Shown one piece after another: positions 1-7,976 of a stretch of 64,000 nt of DNA (positions are counted from its first letter, which is position 1; each line of letters opens with the position of its first letter). The position numbers and the translations under genes were made by a program. The DNA is taken from NCBI GenBank assembly GCA_035570275.1, contig DATMNI010000377.1, positions 1 through 64,000 on the forward strand, read 5' to 3'. Below the pieces are notes generated by a model, which was given only the letters and a program-made list of their open reading frames with translations, ran no database searches and was not told where the DNA came from. This stretch comes from DATMNI01 sp035570275 (GTDB lineage: Bacteria > Acidobacteriota > Terriglobia > Bryobacterales > Bryobacteraceae).

Positions 1-506
1 GGAACAAATTGCCATAGAAATGTTCTATATAGGGTAATACAAAAATGAATCGGGAGTAGGCAGGCTATCAGGTTGGTACGAAAAGCACTTGCAGGAACTG
101 GGTCCTAGACTAATTGGGTGTTCTCAGTAAACTCCCGCTAGAGACGCGGAGCCGCAGAGAGAGCGCCGAGGAAGACCAAAAACTGATATGGCTTTCTGCG
201 CCGGTTGTCGTTTGTGACAATCCGGGGTTGGCGCGCAGAGGAAGCAGAGAGTCGCATGCTGACGCTGCGAAGCCTTTGAAGATGGTTGAGGCCGGGACCT
301 TTACGGACCGCCGCGTGGCGATAGCCCACCATGTCTCGGCTTACTCTGCGATCCAACCTGGCATATACGGCGGTAACCCTACCTGTGTGCAAGACATGCC
401 TCAGTGCCTCTGCTCTGCGACTTCCTCCGCGTCTCTGTGTCTCCGCGGTTAACAGAAACTTGACTCATTCGCATCACACTCGCAGATTCAAGTACTCTAG
501 CGCGCG
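1..506. other. gene-free left edge
   Basis: No open frame here has a recognisable protein signature. Positions 141-364 are one copy of a long dispersed repeat (separate entry), and 415-455 carries a CTCCGCGTCTCTGTGTCTCCGCGG-like stretch that resembles the complement of the start of that repeat (about 141-155), so the repeat is bounded by imperfect inverted ends. Positions 1-113 are comparatively AT-rich and could be the 3' end of something to the left, but nothing can be named. Confidence 0.6.
141..364 (+). repeat. long dispersed repeat, copy A
   Basis: About 220 bp matching the reverse complement of 28518-28787. Shared landmarks in order are GAGACGCGGAGCC, GAGGAAGACCAAA, CTGATATGGCTTTCTG, GGGGTTGGCGCGCAGAGGAAG, CGCATGCTGACGCTG, AAGCCTTTGAAGATGGTTG, GTGGCGATAGCC and CATGTCTCGGCTT. 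Copy A lacks a stretch of about 50 bp that copy B carries between GGGACC and GTGGCGATAGCC. No intact reading frame is shared by the two copies, so this is a non-coding interspersed repeat or the relic of a mobile element. Confidence 0.8.
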
Positions 507-2474
507 TTATGATGGCTCCTGGAACGGACGTTGATGTGCCGCAAGAAGCTGCTGGATCACTTCCAGCAGCTGCTTTGGTGTGAATGGTTTACTGATAATC
601 GGATTAAGAACGGACCGCAGGAAATCACCCGCCCTGGCAGATGTGGCGCCACCGCTGATGAAGACCACTCGTCGAGCCAGATCGGGATCCTGACCCAGGA
701 GTATCTCATAGAGGTCCATGCCGGTCATGTTCGGCATCATCAAGTCGCAGACAATGACATCGAACCTCTCCCCGCGCTCAATGAGGGCGAGGGCTTCTTG
801 AGCATTCTCTATACAGACCGCTTCATGGCCGTCCATTCCCAGTGTCCGCCCGATGATCCTCAGGATCTGTTCCTCGTCGTCGACCACCAGGATTCGCCCG
901 CGCAACCTGTCCGTCTTGCCAGCGCTTCGAGCGGCCCCAGCCCTCGCTATCGTCGCCGCCGGCAGCAGCACGCGGAAGGTGGTGCCCTTCCCAACCTGGC
1001 TGTCGACTGTGATCTGCCCGCCAAAGGAACTCACGATGCCATGGCATATCGAGAGTCCAAGCCCGGTGCCGGTCCCTACCTCCTTGGTCGTGAAGAATGG
1101 ATCGAAGATCCGCGGGAGCACATCCAGCGGTATTCCGGCCCCCGTATCCCGGACCTCGGTGACTGCGCGCCCCTCATCATCGGTGCTCGTCGTGACGCTA
1201 ACCTCATTGGCGTCGGCGCACCCCGCTTGAATGGACTGAGCGGCGTTGATCAAAAGGTTGATGATGACTTGCCCGAGCCTGGCTTCGTCCGCCCTCACAG
1301 GCGGCACATGGCCAAACCGGGTGAGCAACCGGGCTCGATAACGAAATTCTTGCGCGGTAAAGCGAACCCCCCGCTCCACGCACCGGGCCAGATCAACCAG
1401 CCCAGGTGTCTCCTGGGCCGGCCGCGAGAAGGCTTGGAGATCGGATACGATACGTTCCATCCGGCAGGCCGAAGACTGCATATCCTCCAAGGCGCGGGCC
1501 ACTTCGTCGAGCCGTCGCTCTGCCGTTTGAGGCGATACTCCCGCCTTGAGCTCGGCCCGATGCCGCTCCATCTCTTCGGCCACCAAACCCGCGTTTGCCA
1601 TGATGACGGTCAGAGGGTTGTTCAGCTCGTGAGCCGTACCGGCAGCCATCGTTCCCAGCGAGGTGAGCCGGTCGGCGAACTCCAGTTGTTTTTGCAGCTT
1701 TCTCTGCTCGGTGACGTCGCGGAACACCATGACCGCACCAAGGGTCAGTTTGTCGTCGATCACCGGGGCTGCGCTATCGTCGATCAACCGGTGCGCTCCG
1801 GTGGCGAGGTTCAGCATAATCGCCTCGTGGACCTCGATTGGCTGCATCATACGGAGCGCCGTTTCAAGCGGCGTCTCGCCAGCTTCCACCGACGGGCCAT
1901 CCACCAGCCGGAGGACCTCCCTGGCGTGTTTGCCTGTGGCGTCCGCGGAACGCAACCCGATCAACGCTTCGGCCGCGGGATTCATGAACGTAACCTTACC
2001 GCCGATGTCCACGGTCACTACGGCGTCCGCGATCGAGCGCAGCGTCGTTGAGAACCATCGTTCGCGCTCGCGCAGGCGCCTCTCCATCTGATGCTTGAAA
2101 AGGGAAACTTCGATGGTGCACTGAAGTTCCGCGGACTTCACCGGCTTAAGCAGATAACCATGAGGTTCCGTCATCTTGGCCCGCGCAATGGTTGCCTCGT
2201 CGGCATGCGCGGTCAGATAGATGACGGGCAAGTCGAAGCTTTTTTTGAGAATCTCCGCTGTCTGGATTCCGTCGCGCGGTCCTTTGATCCTGATGTCCAT
2301 CAGCACAATATCGGGACACCTGCCGGAAACGACGGCGATCGCCTCGTCGGAGGAGGATGCGATCCCGAAGGCATCGTAGCCCATTTCGGCCAGCGTTTGC
2401 TGGAGGTCCTTGGCGACGATTCGTTCGTCTTCGACAATCAGGACGGATGGCTTCCGAGGCAGAGTGGAGATCAT
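507..2474 (-). CDS. hybrid sensor kinase REC-PAS-HisKA-HATPase-REC
   Basis: A 655-residue soluble hybrid kinase with no membrane segment. An N-terminal receiver (residues about 8-125) has its phosphoacceptor at D60 (VLMDIRIKG) and acidic VEDE pocket. A PAS domain follows (about 135-260, ending FRDVTEQRKL), then a HisKA helix with H282 in AAGTAHELNNPLTVI, an HATPase_c domain with G boxes DTGAGIP and GTGLGLSI, and a C-terminal receiver (about 527-650, phosphoacceptor in VIVCDLMMPNMTG). Its ATG overlaps the stop of the upstream HisKA_2 kinase by 4 bp, so the two are translationally coupled. It is the last gene of the minus-strand stressosome locus. With receivers at both ends and no DNA-binding or cyclase output, it probably integrates and passes on phosphate; the final target is not visible here. 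Confidence 0.9.
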   Translation of the reverse strand: MISTLPRKPSVLIVEDERIVAKDLQQTLAEMGYDAFGIASSSDEAIAVVSGRCPDIVLMDIRIKGPRDGIQTAEILKKSFDLPVIYLTAHADEATIARAKMTEPHGYLLKPVKSAELQCTIEVSLFKHQMERRLRERERWFSTTLRSIADAVVTVDIGGKVTFMNPAAEALIGLRSADATGKHAREVLRLVDGPSVEAGETPLETALRMMQPIEVHEAIMLNLATGAHRLIDDSAAPVIDDKLTLGAVMVFRDVTEQRKLQKQLEFADRLTSLGTMAAGTAHELNNPLTVIMANAGLVAEEMERHRAELKAGVSPQTAERRLDEVARALEDMQSSACRMERIVSDLQAFSRPAQETPGLVDLARCVERGVRFTAQEFRYRARLLTRFGHVPPVRADEARLGQVIINLLINAAQSIQAGCADANEVSVTTSTDDEGRAVTEVRDTGAGIPLDVLPRIFDPFFTTKEVGTGTGLGLSICHGIVSSFGGQITVDSQVGKGTTFRVLLPAATIARAGAARSAGKTDRLRGRILVVDDEEQILRIIGRTLGMDGHEAVCIENAQEALALIERGERFDVIVCDLMMPNMTGMDLYEILLGQDPDLARRVVFISGGATSARAGDFLRSVLNPIISKPFTPKQLLEVIQQLLAAHQRPFQEPS

Positions 2475-3469
2475 TTGGTCCCCTCCAGGGGGAATTTGAT
2501 CCGGAAAGCCGTTCCGCCCTCGTGCAAAATATCAAGTTGTCCTTCAAGCTGTTCAACCAGCGTCTGCACGAGCTGCATGCCGAGCGAGTTGGATGTGGCG
2601 ATGTTGAAGCCGGTATCCATGCCGACGCCATCGTCGCCAACCAGGAGCTCGATCTCGCCATCGCCAGTGGCTCGCAACTGGACCCGGACTGTGCCCGGCC
2701 TTCCGTTCGGGAACGCGTGCTTGAGAGAGTTGGTGATGAGTTCGTTCAGAATGAGGCCGCACGGTATGGCTTTGTCCACCGGCAAAGAGAGGGTCTCGAA
2801 CTCAATGCTGAGCTCCGTGTTTTCCGGCGAAATGCCGGTCGCGTGGAAGATGTTGGCGGCCAGGCTCCGGGCGTAGTCGGAAAACGGAACACGCGCGTAG
2901 TCCCCGGATTGATATAGTTTTTCGTGAATGAGCGCGATGGCCTGCACGCGGTTCTGGCACTCCTCAAGAGCATCCCTGCTTGAAACATCGCGCAGCCTGC
3001 GCACCTGCATGTTGATCAGACTTGAGATGACCTGCAGATTGTTCTTTACCCGGTGGTGGACCTCCTGGAGCAACACCTCCTTCTCACGAAGCGACGACTG
3101 AACCTCTTTCCTGGAGCGGATCAATTCTGCCTGCGCGGCCTCCAAACGGCCCTTTTCAGCATGAAGATCGTCGAGGATGTTGAAAATCGCCTTCTGCACG
3201 TTCTGAAAATGGCCCTGCTCAGCCCCAAAGTCGGCAAGGATGTTCAAGGCGGCCCTCTGTGTGTCCTCGAGTTGCAACTTCTCCATCCCGGCATCTTCGA
3301 GGATATTCATGACGGCGGCCTGACACTCTTTATGCCGGAGCCTCTCATCGGCGAAGTCCTCGAGGATATTGATAAGAGCCTTGGCATAGTCTTCGGCTCC
3401 CGGCGCATCATCCTCAATCGACCAACCAAGAGGCGCGCTCGCCAAATCAAGGGGCGCCGGCGCCATCAT
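2471..3469 (-). CDS. HisKA_2-type sensor histidine kinase with N-terminal coiled repeats
   Basis: A 332-residue soluble kinase. Residues about 29-115 hold four degenerate 21-22 residue repeats built on NILEDF/NILADF/NILDDL followed by (A)EKxxLE, predicted to form a long coiled coil that could be a signalling helix. The dimerisation/phosphotransfer helix is of the HisKA_2 type (EVHHRVKNNLQVISSLINMQ, H138/H139). The ATP-binding domain has an N box (LNELITNSLKHAF) and G1 box (GDDGVGMD). No sensor domain or membrane span is present, so the signal probably comes from a partner; the multi-PAS protein immediately upstream is the obvious candidate. The ATG at 3469 is preceded by GAGG; a 22-codon open frame starting at 3534 ends in TGATG across this start and may be a coupling leader. 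The stop overlaps the next gene by 4 bp. Confidence 0.88.
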   Translation of the reverse strand: MMAPAPLDLASAPLGWSIEDDAPGAEDYAKALINILEDFADERLRHKECQAAVMNILEDAGMEKLQLEDTQRAALNILADFGAEQGHFQNVQKAIFNILDDLHAEKGRLEAAQAELIRSRKEVQSSLREKEVLLQEVHHRVKNNLQVISSLINMQVRRLRDVSSRDALEECQNRVQAIALIHEKLYQSGDYARVPFSDYARSLAANIFHATGISPENTELSIEFETLSLPVDKAIPCGLILNELITNSLKHAFPNGRPGTVRVQLRATGDGEIELLVGDDGVGMDTGFNIATSNSLGMQLVQTLVEQLEGQLDILHEGGTAFRIKFPLEGTK

Positions 3470-3585
3470 CGGGGCTGCCTCGTGGGTGGAACAGGCCGAC
3501 GGAGTTCCCCGGCCTCCTTATTGAGTTCTATCATTTGAGCGCGCTGCCTCCCCTCCACACACTCTCGCCGTGCCCTACACCAGGA

Positions 3586-5928
3586 TCAGTTCTGGCTCCC
3601 CTGGACCTGCGTCTTGAGATGCTCGATCTCCTTCTTGAGCTCGATCATCTTGAGCTCACGACCGACGGTCAGCTTCTGGAAGCGCTCGAGATCCGACAAT
3701 CTCTCCATCTCCTTGCTCCGCTGCTCGGCGATTTCGGCCTCGGCTCTCTTCTGGGCGGTCACGTCGCGGGCGGCCGCGAAAGCGCCCAGAACGTTGCCGC
3801 GGGCGTCCTTGTAAACCGAGGCGTTGTATAAGACCTCGGTCAGGTGGCGGTTTTTGTGCCGGATGGTCAGCGGGTAGTCGGTGACGGTGCCTTGGGCGAA
3901 GACCCGTTGGTAGCCCTCGCGAGCCTTCGCGGGCTCAGTGAAATAATTCGAAAAATCGGTTCCGATGAGCTCTTCCCGCGGGACCCCGGTCACCTTAATA
4001 GTGGCCTCGTTGACGTCGGTGACCTTGCCCTCCTTGCTGATCGTCACCAGAGGGTCGACGCTGGCCTCAATGAGACTTCTGGCGTACTGCGAGGCGGAAC
4101 GGAGCTGCTCCTCCGCCTGCATCCTCTCCGAGATGTCGCTGCTCATGAGCAGAAAGCCGATCGGATTACCCGCGGGATCGTTGCGGCGGGTGACAACTAC
4201 ACTGGCCGCGAAGCGGGTACCGTCTTTTCGGACGCGCTCCACCTCGGCCTCCGCCAATCCTTTCTCCAGGGCGGTATCCAGCAGCTTGGTGACGGCGCCG
4301 GATGTCCTGTCCTCCGGCGCGTGCAGCATCTCGGAGTTCTTACCGAGGACTTCTTCCGCCGTATATCCGTAGTTGCGCCGCGCCCCCTCGTTCCACGAGA
4401 GAATGCGGTGGTCGAGGTCCTTTCCGATGATGGAGTACTTGATGGAACTCTGCAGAATGTTATCGAGTAAATTCTTGGTTTCGGAGAACTCGCGCATGAC
4501 GCGCTTGGAATCGGTGACGTTGCGGGCCGCCGCGAAGACGCCGAGCACGCTGCCGCGCGAATCCTTGTAGACCGACGCGTTGTACAGCACGTCGGTAAGC
4601 TCGCCGTCCTGATGGCGGATGGTAAGCGGATAGTCGGTGACAAACCCCTTGGCGAAAACCTGCTGGTAGCCCTGGCGCGCCTGTATAGGCTCGGTGAAAT
4701 AGTCTAAGAAATCGGTCCCGATGAGCTTCTCGCGCGGCACCCCCGTCACCTTGGCGGTGGCCTCGTTGACGTCCGTGATCTTGCCTTCGGGGCTGATCGT
4801 GACCAGCGGGTCGAGCGAGGCTTCGATGAGGCTCCGCGCGTACTGCGACGCATGCTTTTGCGCCGTCACGTCGCGCGCGGCGGCGAACACGCCGAGCACG
4901 TTGCCGCGCACATCCTTGTACACCGAGGCGTTGTAGAGCACTTCGGTAAGCCGGCCGTTCTGGTGACGAATCGTCAGCGGGTAGTCGGTGACGAATCCTT
5001 CGGCAAACACACGCTGGTAGCCTTCGCGGGCCTGCTCGGGCTCGGTAAAGTAGTTGGAGAAATCGGTGCCGATGAGTTTCTGGCGCGGCACGCCCGTCAC
5101 CTTGGTGGTGGCCTCGTTGACGTCCGTGACCTTTCCTTCGGGGCTGATGGTGACCAGCGGGTCGGCCGAGGCCTCGATCAGGCTTCGCGCGTACTGGGAG
5201 GCGTGCTTTTGTGTTGTCACATCGCGCGCGGCGGCGAACACGCCCAGCACCTCGTCCCGCGCGTTCTTGTACAGAGACGCATTGTAAAGTACGTCGGTAA
5301 GCCCGCCCTCTTTGTGATGGATCGTCAGCGGGTAGTCCGTAACCGAACCATCGGAGAAGACTTGCCGATAACCCTTTCGAGCCTGTTCGGGCTCCGTAAA
5401 GTAGTCGGAAAAATCCGTCCCGATGAGTTTTTCGCGCGGCACGCCTGTCACCTTGATGGTGGCCGCGTTGACGTCCGTGATCTTTCCTTCGGGGCTGATC
5501 GTGACCAGAGGGTCGAGCGAGGCCTCGATCAGGCTTCGCGCATACTGGGAAGTGGCCCGCACCTTCTCGTCAGCCCGCTTCCGCTCAGTGATGTCCCGCG
5601 CGATCGACGAGAAGCCCACAAGCGTGCCGGCGGAATCGCGGATTGCCGAAACAGTGAGCGAAACGGAGAAGGGCGTACCGTCTTTTCGCACCCGCGTCGT
5701 CTCATAGTGCTCCACTCGCTGTCCACGCCGTATTCTCTCGCGATTCTCAAGCATCTCATTGGGCCGGTCGGCGTGAATCAGTACCGAGACTGGTTTGCCG
5801 ATGACCTCCTCCGCGGAATATCCGTAAATGTTCTCGGCCCCACGATTCCAACTGGTTAAGATCCCCTCCGTCGTCGTGGCGATGATCGCATCCTCGGACG
5901 AGTCCACAATCGATGCCAGGAGCGCCAC
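3586..5928 (-). CDS. six-PAS sensor protein without output domain
   Basis: About 780 residues. PAS1 (1-126) and PAS5 (478-612) are ordinary divergent PAS/PAC modules. PAS2, 3 and 4 (127-243, 244-360, 361-477) and PAS6 (613-729) are close copies of one 117-residue unit marked by SQYARSLIEAS, VTISPEGK, KVTGVPRE, IGTDFS, YFTEP, VTDYPLTI, VLYNAS and GVFAAARDVT. A 51-residue coiled-coil tail follows (ERFQKLTVGRELKMIELKKE). There is no kinase, receiver, cyclase or HTH, so it probably works as a scaffold or sensor for the kinases on either side. The only start in this frame is a GTG at 5928 without a good ribosome site. In another frame GGAGG (5998-6002) lies 8 nt before a TTG at 5989 and that frame runs into the gene, which suggests a frameshift near 5930-5960 and a longer true N terminus. 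Confidence 0.85.
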   Translation of the reverse strand: MALLASIVDSSEDAIIATTTEGILTSWNRGAENIYGYSAEEVIGKPVSVLIHADRPNEMLENRERIRRGQRVEHYETTRVRKDGTPFSVSLTVSAIRDSAGTLVGFSSIARDITERKRADEKVRATSQYARSLIEASLDPLVTISPEGKITDVNAATIKVTGVPREKLIGTDFSDYFTEPEQARKGYRQVFSDGSVTDYPLTIHHKEGGLTDVLYNASLYKNARDEVLGVFAAARDVTTQKHASQYARSLIEASADPLVTISPEGKVTDVNEATTKVTGVPRQKLIGTDFSNYFTEPEQAREGYQRVFAEGFVTDYPLTIRHQNGRLTEVLYNASVYKDVRGNVLGVFAAARDVTAQKHASQYARSLIEASLDPLVTISPEGKITDVNEATAKVTGVPREKLIGTDFLDYFTEPIQARQGYQQVFAKGFVTDYPLTIRHQDGELTDVLYNASVYKDSRGSVLGVFAAARNVTDSKRVMREFSETKNLLDNILQSSIKYSIIGKDLDHRILSWNEGARRNYGYTAEEVLGKNSEMLHAPEDRTSGAVTKLLDTALEKGLAEAEVERVRKDGTRFAASVVVTRRNDPAGNPIGFLLMSSDISERMQAEEQLRSASQYARSLIEASVDPLVTISKEGKVTDVNEATIKVTGVPREELIGTDFSNYFTEPAKAREGYQRVFAQGTVTDYPLTIRHKNRHLTEVLYNASVYKDARGNVLGAFAAARDVTAQKRAEAEIAEQRSKEMERLSDLERFQKLTVGRELKMIELKKEIEHLKTQVQGSQN

Positions 5929-6053
5929 CCTGGTCGTGACCCGGCGTGGCCGCCTTCAACCGCCGTGCAGTTCCCGTATCACTTTTCAAGCTGGTTGCCT
6001 CCAATAAGGGTTGATTGTCACGCGATCAAGCCCGCGCTACTTGACCACTCGAC

Positions 6054-7946
6054 CTATCCCTCCAGGACTTCGCGGACTTTCTGGATGAGGCGGCCGGCGG
6101 TGTAAGGCTTCGGCAGGAAACTGGCGGTTTCGGAATCGCCGAACTTGCGAATCACTTCGTTCTCGCCGACGCCGCTGATGATCAACACCTTGGCATTCGG
6201 ACGCAGCCGCAGCAGGTGGCCGAGCGCTTCTGCGCCGCCCATTTTCGGCATGCTCAGATCCAGCAGCACGATGGAAAATTCGTCCGGCGATTGGGAGAAG
6301 CGTTCCACGCCCTGCTGGCCGTTTTCGGCGAGTGTCACCCGGTAGCCGGACTTCTCCAGCACCGCCTGCGTAACATTGCGAACAATATCCGAGTCATCGA
6401 TGACCAGGACCTCGCACGAGATCGGCGCCTGGCTGGAAACCAGTTCCTTTGGAGTCTCCGCGGGCCTGGCCACCGAGGCTGGGATCACTACCTCAAAGGT
6501 GGTGCCCTGGCCCGGGGCGCTTTGCACCCGGATACCCCCGCGATGCTGGCGGACGATGCCGAGCGTGCTAGCCAGGCCAAGTCCCCGCCCCAGAACCTTG
6601 GTGGTGAAGAAGGGATCGAAGATCCGCGATTGCGTGGCCTCATCCATGCCGCTGCCGGTGTCTGAGACTTCGATCACCACGAACGGGCTCGACTCCACCT
6701 GGTCGGCGGCGTAGTACCGGCGGCCGACGTCCGCGCCTTCCAGATTCTCCGAGCGGACGCGCACCCGCACCGTGCCCGCCTCCTCCCCGACGGCTTCAGC
6801 GCCGTTGATCACCAGGTTCATGAGCACCTGGCGCAACTGCGCGGCGTCGCCTTCCACCGGTGGTACGTCTGGCTCGAAATCCAGGGCCATTTCCACATTG
6901 CTGGGAATGCCGGCTTGAATCAGGGGAATCAGATCGCGCACCAGGTCCGGGACGTCAATGCTGCGGATCACGCGCTGCCCCTTGCCCGCGTACACGAGCA
7001 ACTGGCGCACCAGATCGGCCGCGCGCTCACTGGCGTGCAGCGCGCTACGCAGGTAGCCGGCGATGGAGGAGGGGGCGTCTTCCAGCGCCAGGCTGGCGTT
7101 GCCCAGAATGCCGGTGAGCAGATTGTTGAAATCGTGGGCCACGCCTCCGGCCAAGAGGCCGATGCCCTCCAGCTTTTGGGATTGCTGCAGCATCTCCTGC
7201 AGTTTGCTCCACTCCGTGATGTCGCTGGCGATGGCAACGCACCCCGTGATCTCGTCCTTCTCCCCGCGGATCAGGTCGTTGGTGATGCGCAGGACCTTGC
7301 CGTCATACGAGCGCTCCACCACTCGGCGCTTGTCGCTGTTCCGCGTGACTTGCAGGGAGTACTCCGCGGACTGGGCGGGGAACAGGTCGACCCAGGGCAC
7401 ACCGATCAACTCCGCGTGCGGCCGGCCGGCAATCACGCCGAGCGCGCGATTGGTGCGTATGATCTTCCCTTTGGCATCCAGGATGGCGACCCCGTCCGCG
7501 ATGGCCTCAAAGGTGGATCGCCACTCCTGCGCAGCCATGCGTGCGGCCCGCTCCGCCTCTTTCATACGCAGCAGGGCCTTGACCGTGGCATGCAGCACTT
7601 CCGGATCCACCGGTTCGGTCAGATATCCGTCGGCGCCGGAGTTCAGCCCCTTGGCACGGGAAGAGTCGTCCGGAAACGAGGCGGAAAGATGCAGAACCGG
7701 GATGCCCGCCGTGACGGCGTCCGCCTTCAGGCGGCGGCAGACTTCGAAGCCGTCGATGTCGGGCAGATTCACGTCGAGCAGCACCAGGTCGGGCTGTGCA
7801 CCAGCCGCCAGTGCGAGCGCTTCGCGGCCGTTGGAGGAGTCCAGCACCTCATAGCCATGGCGGCGCAGGTCGCGCGTCACGGCGTAACGGCCCCCTACGT
7901 CGTCGTCGACGTTGAGAATCAGCGGGTGGATGCGTGATTGCGTCAA
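6054..7946 (-). CDS. hybrid sensor kinase REC-PAS-HisKA-HATPase-REC
   Basis: A 630-residue soluble hybrid kinase with the same layout as the gene at 507-2474 but only distantly similar. The N-terminal receiver has D58 in VLLDVNLPDIDG; PAS spans about 140-250 (ends SDITEWSKLQ). The HisKA region has H271 in GGVAHDFNNLLTGI, the variant common in hybrid kinases with HDFNN. HATPase boxes are DTGSGMD and GRGLGLAS. The C-terminal receiver (about 512-628) has D563 in VLLDLSMPKMGG. The start is a TTG at 7946 with GAGG 5 nt upstream; that start, its ribosome site and the preceding stop lie in a 17-bp tandem duplication (7943-7976). It sits 13 bp after the preceding kinase and belongs to the same operon. 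Confidence 0.9.
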   Translation of the reverse strand: MTQSRIHPLILNVDDDVGGRYAVTRDLRRHGYEVLDSSNGREALALAAGAQPDLVLLDVNLPDIDGFEVCRRLKADAVTAGIPVLHLSASFPDDSSRAKGLNSGADGYLTEPVDPEVLHATVKALLRMKEAERAARMAAQEWRSTFEAIADGVAILDAKGKIIRTNRALGVIAGRPHAELIGVPWVDLFPAQSAEYSLQVTRNSDKRRVVERSYDGKVLRITNDLIRGEKDEITGCVAIASDITEWSKLQEMLQQSQKLEGIGLLAGGVAHDFNNLLTGILGNASLALEDAPSSIAGYLRSALHASERAADLVRQLLVYAGKGQRVIRSIDVPDLVRDLIPLIQAGIPSNVEMALDFEPDVPPVEGDAAQLRQVLMNLVINGAEAVGEEAGTVRVRVRSENLEGADVGRRYYAADQVESSPFVVIEVSDTGSGMDEATQSRIFDPFFTTKVLGRGLGLASTLGIVRQHRGGIRVQSAPGQGTTFEVVIPASVARPAETPKELVSSQAPISCEVLVIDDSDIVRNVTQAVLEKSGYRVTLAENGQQGVERFSQSPDEFSIVLLDLSMPKMGGAEALGHLLRLRPNAKVLIISGVGENEVIRKFGDSETASFLPKPYTAGRLIQKVREVLEG

Positions 7947-7976
7947 GAATGCCTCGATTTCAAGAATGCCTCGATT
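7943..7976 (-). repeat. 17-bp tandem duplication at a gene junction
   Basis: TCAAGAATGCCTCGATT occurs twice head to tail (7943-7959 and 7960-7976). On the minus strand each unit contains a GAGG followed 5 nt later by TTGA, so both the stop codon (TGA) of the upstream kinase and the TTG start of the downstream kinase fall in it, in different copies. Loss of one copy would alter the end of one protein and the translation start of the next. Confidence 0.9.

Noticed and set aside
531..2051. Open frame of about 506 codons on the plus strand
   Set aside because: It lies wholly opposite the hybrid kinase at 507-2474 and reads as a complement of its codons; no domain signature. High GC leaves long antisense frames open.
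3742..5550. Long direct repeats that might be a CRISPR or non-coding array
   Set aside because: They are 351-bp in-frame coding units of a PAS protein, without spacers.
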